This document shows, piece after piece, positions 34,969-42,932 of a stretch of DNA of 64,000 bases. The DNA lies in NCBI RefSeq assembly GCF_022647665.1, contig NZ_CP071872.1, positions 3,782,001 through 3,846,000 of the forward strand. The letters are read 5' to 3'. The first letter of the stretch is position 1, and every line of letters starts with the position of its first letter. Origin of the DNA: Streptomyces formicae. Lineage in GTDB: Bacteria; Actinomycetota; Actinomycetes; Streptomycetales; Streptomycetaceae. The notes below the pieces were generated by a model, which was given only the letters and a program-made list of their open reading frames with translations, did no database searches and was not told the origin of the DNA. Both the position numbers and the translations under genes were made by a program.

Positions 34969-35259
34969 GTGGAGTACGTGCGGCTCGCGGACGGCAGTCA
35001 GACGGTGGCCACGGCCGTCGTCAGCGTGATTCTGGGGGGCATCATCCTCTTCGCGATCGTCGCGAAGGTCGCCGAGAATCTGTCGGCCCTCGCCCGGGCC
35101 AAACCCAGCGATCTCGGTTTCCCCCTAGTGATCGCGTCGGTGATGTTTCTCGTCCTCTGGCTCGTCCTGGCGGTGTTCATGACGTCGGGGACGCAGGCGG
35201 CAGCCGTCGCGGGCGGTATCGTGGGCGTGCTGTTCCTCGGCATGGCACTCTTCGGGTAG
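34969..35259 (+). CDS. Small three-helix membrane protein, unknown
   Basis: A 96-residue protein starting at a GTG 8 bases after a purine-rich GGGAAGGGGGG. Three hydrophobic helices are clear: TVATAVVSVILGGIILFAIV, FPLVIASVMFLVLWLVLAVFM and AAVAGGIVGVLFLGMALFG. I do not recognise the family. It is followed by the DUF3159-like membrane protein after 69 bases, and the two may be co-transcribed. Confidence 0.6.
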   Translation: MEYVRLADGSQTVATAVVSVILGGIILFAIVAKVAENLSALARAKPSDLGFPLVIASVMFLVLWLVLAVFMTSGTQAAAVAGGIVGVLFLGMALFG

Positions 35260-35328
35260 CCGGCCCCTTCGAGGCCGCACGACCGCGGATGGAACCCGTC
35301 AGTGGTATGGAAGAGGGGCAACTCTGCC

Positions 35329-35979
35329 GTGACGTACCCGGATTCGACGGAGCCGGCGCAGTCGCGGCGCTCGGTGATGGCTCGCGACGCCTGCCTGGTG
35401 GCTCTGGCCGGCACACCGACCCTCGTCTGGTACGGCGCCTGGCGCTTCGCGTCTGCGTCTCTGGCCGTGGCGGCGTGCGTCGCCCTGGCAGTCGGTTGTG
35501 CCGCAACGCTGATCGCCTCTCGCCTGGGGCATACGCGGAAGATGCTGGTGGCCCTGGGATTGCTGGCCCTTTCTGTGGCTCTCGCGGCGCTCACGGGCCG
35601 GGCGCAGGACTACTTCCTGCCGGGCATTCTGATCGACGCGCTCTACGCGGTGGTGCTGTCGGCGAGCGTGGCGCTGCGGCGGCCCCTGATCGGCGTGGTG
35701 CTGCGCGCCGTCGCCGGGCGATGGCGGTTCCGGGTTCCGGGTTCGAAGCGGGTGCACGCACTGCTCACCTTGCTGTGGGCGGCACGGTTCGCCGCGGAAG
35801 CCGTCGTGATGACCGTCCTGTACCTGCGCGGCGACACCGATGTCCTGCTCGTGGCGCGCTTCGTGCTGCGCGCGCCGTTGCAGGTCGCCTGCGCTGCGGT
35901 GACGCTCGCCGTCCTGGCTCACGGCGCTGCCCAGCAGCGTAAGGCGGAGACCGACTCGCCGAAGGCTGCCGGGAATTAG
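35329..35979 (+). CDS. DUF3159-like membrane protein
   Basis: A 216-residue protein with about five membrane helices. PTLVWYGAWRF and SLAVAACVALAVGCAATLIA begin the membrane domain; the polar loop GRAQDYFLPGILIDALYAVVLS and VPGSKRVHALLTLLWAARFAAEA follow, with WAARFAAEAVV being the kind of Arg-in-helix motif seen in DUF3159 proteins. The GTG at 35329 was preferred over one 27 bases upstream because GAGGGG precedes it. Function unknown. Its stop overlaps that of the converging methyltransferase gene by four bases. Confidence 0.7.
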   Translation: MTYPDSTEPAQSRRSVMARDACLVALAGTPTLVWYGAWRFASASLAVAACVALAVGCAATLIASRLGHTRKMLVALGLLALSVALAALTGRAQDYFLPGILIDALYAVVLSASVALRRPLIGVVLRAVAGRWRFRVPGSKRVHALLTLLWAARFAAEAVVMTVLYLRGDTDVLLVARFVLRAPLQVACAAVTLAVLAHGAAQQRKAETDSPKAAGN

Positions 35980-36692
35980 GGAGGCGAGTCCCGGTTGCCG
36001 GGCAGGGTGAGCCGTGTCGTACCTCTTGCGCGGACCAGGGCCCGCATGCCCCAGCGCGCCGGTACGGCGATGACGGCAGGGGGGACGAGTGCGCGGCTCC
36101 GGGCGATCGTCTCCGCGATCCGGCCTAGTTCTCCCGGCGACCCGTGCGGTGGCCGGCGCAGGACCAAGGAGGGCAGCGTCCTCCACTGCGTCCGTCGCGG
36201 GGGCGGGCGCAGATCGCCATACCACGATGCCCGTATGTCTGCAGACGGCAACATGCGGGCATGCCCGTCCAGTTCGCTCACCGCGCGACGCCCGGCGGAC
36301 GGCCGCCAGACCGGGTGCAGCGCGAGCAAGCCCTCCGGCCGTACCACCCGGAGCAACTCGGTCAGCAGTTCGTCGACGTCCCGTACATGCTGGGCGACGA
36401 AGCTCCCCAGGGCGACGGAGAACGTGCTGTCACCGAAGGGCAGGGCTTGCCCGAGCGCGGCGACCGCTCTCGAACCCGCCGGAGGCTCGTCCGCGTACGC
36501 GGGGTCGACCCGTACGACATCCAGCCGCTCACGCCCGAAGGGTGAGTCGCCGGCGCCGATATCGAGAATCGGACCCGCGCGGTCCACCACTTCCGAACCG
36601 AACACACATGCGTAGAATTCCCGGGTCCCCCGCCCGGTTCTGATCGTTTGCCGTGAGCGATCGAGATCTTTCCGGTGGACTTCTCGCGTCAT
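35976..36692 (-). CDS. Class I SAM-dependent methyltransferase
   Basis: A 238-residue protein. ILDIGAGDSPFG is the SAM-binding motif I, VVRVDPAYAD the acidic residue at the end of strand two, LPFGDSTFSVALGSFVAQHV the post-II region and LRVVRPEGLLALHPVW motif III, so the methyltransferase_11-type fold is clear. The C terminus is Arg-rich and lacks an obvious substrate domain. It is divergent from the UbiA/prenyl-synthase-like operon with a 107-base, comparatively AT-rich gap; a role in that pathway, such as methylating its product, is plausible but inferred. Confidence 0.8.
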   Translation of the reverse strand: MTREVHRKDLDRSRQTIRTGRGTREFYACVFGSEVVDRAGPILDIGAGDSPFGRERLDVVRVDPAYADEPPAGSRAVAALGQALPFGDSTFSVALGSFVAQHVRDVDELLTELLRVVRPEGLLALHPVWRPSAGRRAVSELDGHARMLPSADIRASWYGDLRPPPRRTQWRTLPSLVLRRPPHGSPGELGRIAETIARSRALVPPAVIAVPARWGMRALVRARGTTRLTLPGNRDSPP

Positions 36693-36799
36693 TGTGCACT
36701 TCCGATCTCGGATAGTCGAACTAATCGGTACGTATGGACAGTTCGTGGTGCGCTCGGTCACACTGTTGGAACTTTGCATCACTGATCAAGGGGGCGGGT

Positions 36800-36958
36800 G
36801 TGCAGCAAGATAGTTCGACAACCATCGAAGATCGCGAATTGTTCGAAGAGCTCGTGGGTTCGATCAAGCAGGACTGGCGTACGGCGGAGACGGCGGACAG
36901 CACACGAGAACGCCGGCGGCTTCTCGAACCGCGGGCCGATGAAGGCGTCACTTGGTGA
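36800..36958 (+). CDS. Small acidic protein coupled to the first ubiA-like gene
   Basis: A 52-residue reading frame from a GTG with AAGGGGGCGG just upstream. The sequence (TTIEDRELFEELVGSIKQDW, then STRERRRLLEPRADEG) is strongly charged and helical. Its TGA overlaps the GTG of the next gene (GTGA), the same coupling used by the rest of the operon, which argues that it is translated. I do not recognise it. It could be a peptide partner of the membrane prenyltransferase or a leader frame. Confidence 0.5.
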   Translation: MQQDSSTTIEDRELFEELVGSIKQDWRTAETADSTRERRRLLEPRADEGVTW

Positions 36959-37982
36959 GAAAGGATTCCGGTCTCCGGCGGTACAGCCGGCTGACCAGGG
37001 TTCATGCCGCGAGCGCCGCGGCCTTCGTTTACCCCCTCGGCCCCTTGGTGGCCGCGGGGGAGACGTCTCCCCAGCTCTGGTGATCGCGGTCTCGGCCCTC
37101 GGGGTGCTCGGTCACACCTATGGATGCACGGTCAACGACCTCGCCGATCTGGAGTCCGACCGCCGGAACCCGGCGCGACGCAGAAGTGTTTTGGTCAGTG
37201 GTGCTGTCAGTATTACCGGGGCGCGTATCGCGCTCGGAGTTCAGTTGGCTCTGGCAGTCGTGCTGACGATCTTCGTCGCGGTCGCTGGAGAATCGGGGTG
37301 GTTGTTCGCCGTAGGCATGACTGTCCTTTTCGCGACCGTCACTTTTTCCAACACCCATCAGAAGCGCAGGATCGCCCATCCCTTGGTGATGGACATCCTG
37401 TTCGGCGTGAACATGGGCGCACCGGCTGTCCTGTGCTGTGCCGTGATGGCCCCGCGTGATCTCACGCCCGCATGGCTGGTGGCCGTGACCTTCGGTATCC
37501 ACATGGTCCTGCTCAATGTCGTCGCCGGAAATCTCAAGGACCTCGAACACGACCGGGCGGTGGGAGACGACACGACGGCGCTCCGGGCGGGGGTGCGGCT
37601 GACCGATTCAGGCCGGCTGATACGGACGCGCTCCTATCTGCTGCTGCTCTGCGTTCTGCTGCTCGGTTCGGTGGCCTCCCTTCTCGCGCTGGTCCTGGCC
37701 GCGCCGTCTCCGGCCGGACACCGCGCGGTGGCGGCGGCCGTACTGCTCGTCCTCCAGGGCATGGCTGGCCATTCGCTGTGGACGCTGGTGCGGCAGGCGC
37801 GGGCCGTGGACCCGAACGGCCGGGAGCGTTATCTCGGCTTGAATTTCTTCTCGTTGATGGTGGCGTGCTTGCTCTGGGCACCCCTCGCGACGGTCGTCGT
37901 CGCCGTCCTCACCGCCGTGTGGCTCGTGCTGACCCGCGGCCTGGTGGCCCTCCCTACACGTGAGCAGGAGAAGATCGCCTGA
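36955..37982 (+). pseudogene. UbiA-family prenyltransferase 1, apparent frameshift
   Basis: The first 42 codons (YSRLTRVHAASAAAFVYPLG, the first helix) end at a TGA at 37081. From there the next frame carries the rest: VSALGVLGHTYGCTVNDLADLESD with the first Asp-rich motif NDxxDxxxD, several helices, and GNLKDLEHDRAVGDDTTAL with the second motif. One inserted base after 37080 gives a smooth 342-residue UbiA protein (QLW-LIAVSALG). UbiA enzymes transfer or cyclise isoprenyl diphosphates within the membrane. The stop overlaps the start of the next gene by one base, so this is an operon. Because both halves are so well conserved, an assembly error is as likely as a recent mutation. Confidence 0.75.
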
Positions 37983-38929
37983 TGCCGTCCCTGGACGAGG
38001 CGCGCTCCGCCGTGCCCTGGGAAACCGTCGTCGCCCGCATTCACCGCGAGATCACCTGCGCCGTACCCGCGCTCGACACGACGGTCCGGGAACTCCCTCG
38101 CAAGGTGTTCGGCCTCGATTCCGGCTTCTTCTACATGCCACTCGCCCAGGCCATGCACTGGGGGGAGGAGGACGAAGGCTGGCTGGAGGAGGTCGCCACC
38201 GTCTTCGGCCTCGGGCATCTGTACTACGTCCTGCACGACCAGCTCGTCGACCACGGACGGCTTTCCCCCAGGCAAGCTGTGCTCATGGACGCCGCGCTCA
38301 CCCTGTACCTAACGCGCGGGGCACGGCTCGGGGCCGGAACCGAGCGCTTCCTGGTGTCCCATGCCGCCGGTGCGGCCGCCTATGCCGAGGCGCTCTTGCG
38401 GGACATCGCGCACAACGAGCGGCCGGGAGACGACTACAGCCCCGACGACGTGTTCCGTCTGGGAGAGAAGGCCGCCCCCGGGATTCTGGCCTTGGTTGTC
38501 GTGGCGGCGCGCTGCGGACGGTCACGGCACCTCGCGGAGCTGCCCCAGGCCGTCACGGACCTGTGTTCCGGACTCCAGCTGCTCGACGACCTGCAAGATC
38601 TGAGGGAGGACTGGGAACACCACAACGTCACCTTCCCCGTCTCCTTGAGTATCAGCGCGTTGGGCACCAGCGCCCCGGACAGTGCCGACCCCTCGCACAC
38701 ACCCTTCGCCGCACACACTGCGGACGACCTCCTCGACGCGCTGTATCTGAGCGGCGGAGCGGCCGTGGTGCTGCGGCTCGCACTGCGCTGCCTGGAGCGG
38801 GCGCGCGCCGCGCTGTCGCGGACCGACGCCGGAGTCGTCCTCGGACTGACCGACACATGGACCGAGCGCGCCGCAGGGCAGCTCGACCGAGCGGAGAAGG
38901 GATCAGGCGCCCATGCTCGTCTGGGGTGA
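37982..38929 (+). CDS. All-alpha prenyl-synthase-like protein (terpenoid synthase superfamily)
   Basis: A 315-residue, wholly helical, soluble protein. LYYVLHDQLVDHG at 80-92 has a DxxxD (Asp86/Asp90) where terpenoid synthases bind magnesium-diphosphate, and LCSGLQLLDDLQDLREDWEHH at 194-214 supplies a second Asp-rich helix (DDLQDLRED). GEKAAPGILALVVVA lies between, like the Lys-containing helix of prenyl synthases. The DxxxD spacing and the second motif fit head-to-head (squalene/phytoene-type) synthases about as well as trans-prenyl synthases, and the first motif lacks the canonical DDxxD. It is probably a class I terpenoid synthase or a chain-elongating enzyme of unusual type. It overlaps its neighbours by 1 and 17 bases. 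Confidence 0.6.
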   Translation: MPSLDEARSAVPWETVVARIHREITCAVPALDTTVRELPRKVFGLDSGFFYMPLAQAMHWGEEDEGWLEEVATVFGLGHLYYVLHDQLVDHGRLSPRQAVLMDAALTLYLTRGARLGAGTERFLVSHAAGAAAYAEALLRDIAHNERPGDDYSPDDVFRLGEKAAPGILALVVVAARCGRSRHLAELPQAVTDLCSGLQLLDDLQDLREDWEHHNVTFPVSLSISALGTSAPDSADPSHTPFAAHTADDLLDALYLSGGAAVVLRLALRCLERARAALSRTDAGVVLGLTDTWTERAAGQLDRAEKGSGAHARLG

Positions 38930-39563
38930 CCGCGTGAAGCCCCCGGTCCGCACTCGGCTGACCGGGCACACCTACGGTGTCTACTACACCCTCTGCATCG
39001 GTCTCTTCCGCCCCACCGTGCGGGTGCCGCGCACGGTGATGCCCCCGGACCCGGTGCTCTACTACATGCCGCACGGGGACCTCGTCCCCGGGGTCTTCGC
39101 CGCTCGCGGATTCCGTCATTTCGCCTGGGTCAACGACAACACGGTCGGCGGCTACGCGGCAGCACTGCCCGCTCTGGCCGCAGGAGTGGACGTCTTCCGC
39201 ATCGGCCGTGGAGGACACCGCAGCCCGTACGAGCAGGTCCGGGATTTCCTCCGCGAGCGCACGGGGCCCGTCGGGATCTTCACGGACGGGGGCCGCCGGG
39301 ACGGCAGGGTGAGGACTTCCCTTGCAGCACTGGCGAAGGACACCGGCAGGGCGGTCGCCCCCTTGCGCGTCCGCGCGGACCGGGCCTGGGAGTTCCAGGG
39401 CCAGTCGGTGCCCCGCCCGTTCAGTACGATCCGGGTCGCCCGGGGCGAGCCGATCCCCGCCGCCGCGCTGTCCGCGGCCGGAACCGAGCAGAGCCGGGAG
39501 ATGCTCCAGCACGCCCTGGACGCACTGAGCGAGGCGGCACCAGGCGGGCGAGAGGCACCGTGA
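38913..39563 (+). CDS. DUF374/LPLAT-like acyltransferase
   Basis: A 216-residue protein. YYMPHGDLVPGVFAARGFRHFAWVNDN and DVFRIGRGGHRSPYEQVRDFL are followed by GPVGIFTDGGRRDGRVRTSLAALAKDTGRAVAPLRV. The last segment closely parallels the D-G-P-x-G-P and K-x-G-x-x-x-L-A pattern of DUF374-type lysophospholipid acyltransferases, and HGD near residue 54 could be the catalytic His of the family. No transmembrane helix is obvious. Lying inside the prenyltransferase operon, it probably acylates a lipid or terpenoid alcohol made there; that is inference. Confidence 0.65.
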   Translation: MLVWGDRVKPPVRTRLTGHTYGVYYTLCIGLFRPTVRVPRTVMPPDPVLYYMPHGDLVPGVFAARGFRHFAWVNDNTVGGYAAALPALAAGVDVFRIGRGGHRSPYEQVRDFLRERTGPVGIFTDGGRRDGRVRTSLAALAKDTGRAVAPLRVRADRAWEFQGQSVPRPFSTIRVARGEPIPAAALSAAGTEQSREMLQHALDALSEAAPGGREAP

Positions 39564-40636
39564 GAGACGCCAGGACCGCGCGCGGCACTGGCGTACCGGC
39601 CGCAGCCGACTCCGGCCGTGACGGCACAGGGATCGCCGGACGCCTCTGGGACTACACGGGTCTGGTGCGGCTGGAGTGCCTGCCCCTGCTGTCGGCGCCC
39701 TTCCTGCTGGGCTCTGCCGTGTCACCCACCGGCTCACCGGCGATGGCATACGCCTGGTTCGCAGCCGGTCTGGCCCTGCACGGCCTCAGCTGTGCCAGCA
39801 ACGACATCGCCGACAGGGAACTGGACGCCCTGGACCCACGGCGAGCCAACCGGCCCCTGACCTCAGGACGTGTACCGGTCCGGCACGCTGTCGTCCTGTC
39901 GCTGCTCCTGGGCGCGCTGTTCACGCTCGCGGTGCTCACCCTGCCCAGCGAGCACCCTTCCCTCCTGTGGGTCTCCCTGGCCCTCACTGTCTGGGGCAAC
40001 ACGCGGCAGAAGCGCTCCCGTGTCCCCACACCGGTGTCCGACCTGCTCTGGGGCGTCAGCGTGGCCGCACCGCTGCTCGCGTTCACCCCGGCGCCCACGG
40101 TCGGACATCTGGCGGCGGCGGCCGCTCTCGCCCTCGTGGTCACCGCGTTCGACGTGGCGGGAGGAGACGTCAAGGACCTGGAGACGGACCTGTCCGCCGG
40201 GCTCCGCACTACGGCGATCGTGCTGGGCCTGCGGCCCGGACCGCACGGCGTCGGCACTTCCACCGCGTTCCGGCTGACGATGACAGCCGGCTACGCGGTG
40301 ACAGGGGCGCTGTGCCTGACGGCACTCCTTACCGCGTCGGCCCGGCTTCCGCTCCTCCTGACCTCCCTCACGGCCCTCCTCGCGGGCACTGCGCCCCTGG
40401 CACGCCACACCGCCGGACGGCGCGTCTCGGCCGGCGGCCGCAGCGTGCTGTTCCTCGCCGGCCCGTTCGTCGCGGTGCTGGGCGCGACGGCGGCCCTGGC
40501 ACCTCGCCCCGCCCAAGTCGCCCTGAGCATGGGAGCCGTGACGGGAGCCACGCTCGCGGCAGCCCTCGGCCGACGGCTCCTGGCCCGCACCGCACGGCGC
40601 CTGCCGTCTGCGTACAAGGAGTTGCCGGAGGCGTGA
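39560..40636 (+). CDS. UbiA-family prenyltransferase 2
   Basis: A 358-residue polytopic membrane protein. After a 35-residue polar N terminus comes WDYTGLVRLECLPLLSAPF, then SCASNDIADRELDALDPRR (NDxxDxxxD), the helices of the barrel, and GGDVKDLETDLSAGLRTTAIVLG (second Asp motif, DxKDLExD). Both magnesium-diphosphate sites are intact. It starts at GTGA with the acyltransferase gene. It resembles the frameshifted UbiA 1 in motif structure but differs elsewhere, so it is a diverged paralogue rather than a duplicate. Its product could be a prenylated aromatic, a polyprenyl glycerol ether or, as in UbiA-type terpene cyclases, a cyclised terpene. Confidence 0.8.
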   Translation: MRDARTARGTGVPAAADSGRDGTGIAGRLWDYTGLVRLECLPLLSAPFLLGSAVSPTGSPAMAYAWFAAGLALHGLSCASNDIADRELDALDPRRANRPLTSGRVPVRHAVVLSLLLGALFTLAVLTLPSEHPSLLWVSLALTVWGNTRQKRSRVPTPVSDLLWGVSVAAPLLAFTPAPTVGHLAAAAALALVVTAFDVAGGDVKDLETDLSAGLRTTAIVLGLRPGPHGVGTSTAFRLTMTAGYAVTGALCLTALLTASARLPLLLTSLTALLAGTAPLARHTAGRRVSAGGRSVLFLAGPFVAVLGATAALAPRPAQVALSMGAVTGATLAAALGRRLLARTARRLPSAYKELPEA

Positions 40637-40729
40637 AGGGCTGCCCGACCTGGGGAACGGGTCAGAAGACCCGGGCCTCGGGCTGGGTTTGTGAGCGCAC
40701 CGCGGTCCGATGGCCTGCCGGCGGGGCCC

Positions 40730-41250
40730 CTACAACTTCAAGCTGAACCAGTTCGTCTTCCCCTGGTCCGTCGGCCGTACGCCCCAGTCATCGGCGAAAG
40801 CGCGAACAAGCAGGAGGCCACGCCCGGACTCCTCGTCCTGGGCGGCGCGGCGTGGCTGGGGCAGGTGGGGGCTGCGGTCGCTGACCTCCACGGTGATGCC
40901 GGTGCCGGTACGGGACGCGTGCACACCGAGGGGGCCGTGGGCGTGCTGTACGGCGTTGGTGAGAACCTCGTAGAGCAGCAGGAGCGCGTCATCCGTGGTG
41001 CCCGCACAGCCCCAGGTGCTCTGCCCTGGCGAGGAAGTCGCGGCCCGCCGGCACGGACTCGGGCGTGGCGGGCAGGTCCGTGGTGGCCGTGGCCAGCGGG
41101 GCGGCGGGGAGCTGGGGCAGGAGCAGCGTGACGTCGTCGTGGCCGTCCGCGTCGGGCAGCAGTGCCAGCAGGACGTGGTCGGCGGTGGCCTCCAGGTCGA
41201 CGGTCTCGGTCGACGGCGACGCGGCTGATGACGCGTGCGCCGTCACGGTC
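40730..41250 (-). pseudogene. SpoIIE phosphatase/HATPase regulator, C-terminal remnant
   Basis: The upstream frame contains ATADHVLLALLPDADGHDDVTLLL, the end of a SpoIIE-type PP2C phosphatase. After a single-base shift in a G-run it continues as a histidine-kinase-like ATPase: DALLLLYEVLTNAVQHAHGP (N box), VEVSDRSP and ESGRGLLLVRAFADDWGV (G2 box). This is the typical C terminus of the large PAS/SpoIIE/HATPase stress regulators of Streptomyces. The rest of the phosphatase and its sensor domains are missing, so only the last 170 codons survive. Confidence 0.7.
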
Positions 41251-41362
41251 CGCTTCCCCGACGGGAGCGAACTCCGCGCCTGACGGCAAGCGGCAGGACG
41301 CCGGGGCCGGGGTCCGGACATGTCTCACTCTGCACGGCCAACTGCACGCCCTTGGAGGAGAG

Positions 41363-42635
41363 ATGAAACGGCACTCAGTGAGGGAGAGAGCGGCGGTCGC
41401 GCTCGCCGCGCTGGTGACGGCGGCCATGATCCTGCTGTCCTACGCGCCGGCGACGGCCGCACCGCCGCAGGCCGGCACCCTGGCGGCGGGTTACGCACTG
41501 GTGGGCAGCCAGTACCGGGCGGACGCCGGGCTCGGCGACTGTCTGCGTACCTTCAGAGGCAGCTCCACCACCGAAGTCGCCAACTGCACGGCACAGGGTG
41601 CCGCCACCGACACCACCTCGATGCGCCTGTGGGACGACGCGGCCTTCCTCGCGGGTTGGCCGACACACCCGGTGGCCGGCCAGAAGACGGCTCTGGTGCT
41701 GGCGACCCACTGGAGCGACGCCGCGCCCGCAGACCCGGCCGCGGTCCAGCAGGCGACCCTCGGCACCAGCTACCCCTCACTGCGAACCTATCTGCAGGAG
41801 GTGTCCGGAGGGCAGCTCGACCTGACGGGCGACATCCTCACCGGCATCGACCTGGGCCCGCGCCCGACCACCTGCGACTCCGGGGCGATCCGCAGCGCGG
41901 CGACGTCGGGGGCGCTGGCACGGGGCTTGGACCCGGCGACGTACGACTACCTCATGATCGACATCTCGGCCACATCGGCCTGCTCGTAGGCGGGACTGGT
42001 CTCCCAGCCCGGCAACTGGACCATAGCCAATGGCGTGGGCTGGAAGACATGGGTGTGGACCCACGAGTTCGGCCACAACCTGGGCTTCACCCACTCCGAC
42101 ACGCTAAGGCCTGCCCGGCCAGCGGCATGTGACACGGGTGAACAGCACCTGCACCGTGTCCGTGGGCGATGACCCGACGGACACCATGGGCGGCGGCATG
42201 CACCTCTACCCGGTCGACTACCGGCAGTTCGCCGGATGGATCCCCGACTCCCAGGTGGTCAGGGTGGCGGCCGGCGGAAGCTACCGGCTGGGCCCCCTCG
42301 GAGTGAGCGGGACGCAGGAATACCGCATCCCCCGCGGGGACGGCAGCCATCTGTCGCTGGAGTTCCGCCCGGCCACCCCGCCCTACGACGACTACACCTC
42401 CACCGACCCGCTGGTCAACGGAGTGATCGTCCGAATCGTCACCAGCGGTGCGACGGTTCACAACAGACTTGTGGACACCACGCCCGCCACGGCGACCACC
42501 GCTGACGCGCCGCTGGCCGCGGGGAAGACCCTCGCGGACGAAACCGCGAACGCGGCCGTGACGGTCTGCTCGGTCGGTGCCCAGGGAGCGGATCTCAGGG
42601 TCGCCGTCGGAGGAACGACACCACCCGCCCGCTGA
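41363..42635 (+). pseudogene. Secreted zinc metallopeptidase (HEFGHNLGFTH), inactivated
   Basis: Translation starts well (GGAGGAG before ATG, signal ALAALVTAAMILLSYAPATAAP), and the prodomain-like part runs to residue 208, where TAG interrupts SACS*AGLVSQPGNW. In the same frame beyond it lies WVWTHEFGHNLGFTHSD, a perfect HExxHxxGxxH zinc site of the gametolysin/metzincin kind. A further frame change occurs around 42115, after which STCTVSVGDDPTDTMGGGMH and a beta-rich C terminus (LEFRPATPPYDDYTSTDPLV) follow. At least one nonsense and one frameshift mutation are needed, so this is a genuine pseudogene of a secreted protease. Confidence 0.82.
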
Positions 42636-42781
42636 ACCCGGTCCCGGGCGCGCGCCCGCTCCAGGAGCGCGCCCCCTCCCTGAGGACGTCGACGAGGTCG
42701 GCGAGGACAGACCCCCCGGTACGACGGTGGCGTATCCACCTCCATGAGCCGGCACCGGGCGCTGGGCCGATCCGTGAGACA

Positions 42782-42820
42782 GTGCCGTGTGCCGTGTGCC
42801 GTGTGCCGTGTGCCATGTGC
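42782..42820. repeat. 7-bp tandem repeat (GTGCCGT)
   Basis: Four perfect copies of GTGCCGT are followed by GTGCCAT and a partial unit, 39 bases in all, in the 297-base gap upstream of the hypothetical gene at 42933. Because 7 is not a multiple of 3, a change in copy number inside a leader frame would alter frame, but no coding frame is supported here. Confidence 0.9.
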
Positions 42821-42932
42821 TCGGCGCAGCTGTTGTCCGGCCCCGCAGTGGGGTTTGCTAGCGGGGTACTGCTTCCATCGTCACGTCCACGGACCATACT
42901 GGGCGGGCCCCGATCACCGACAGAACGACTCC

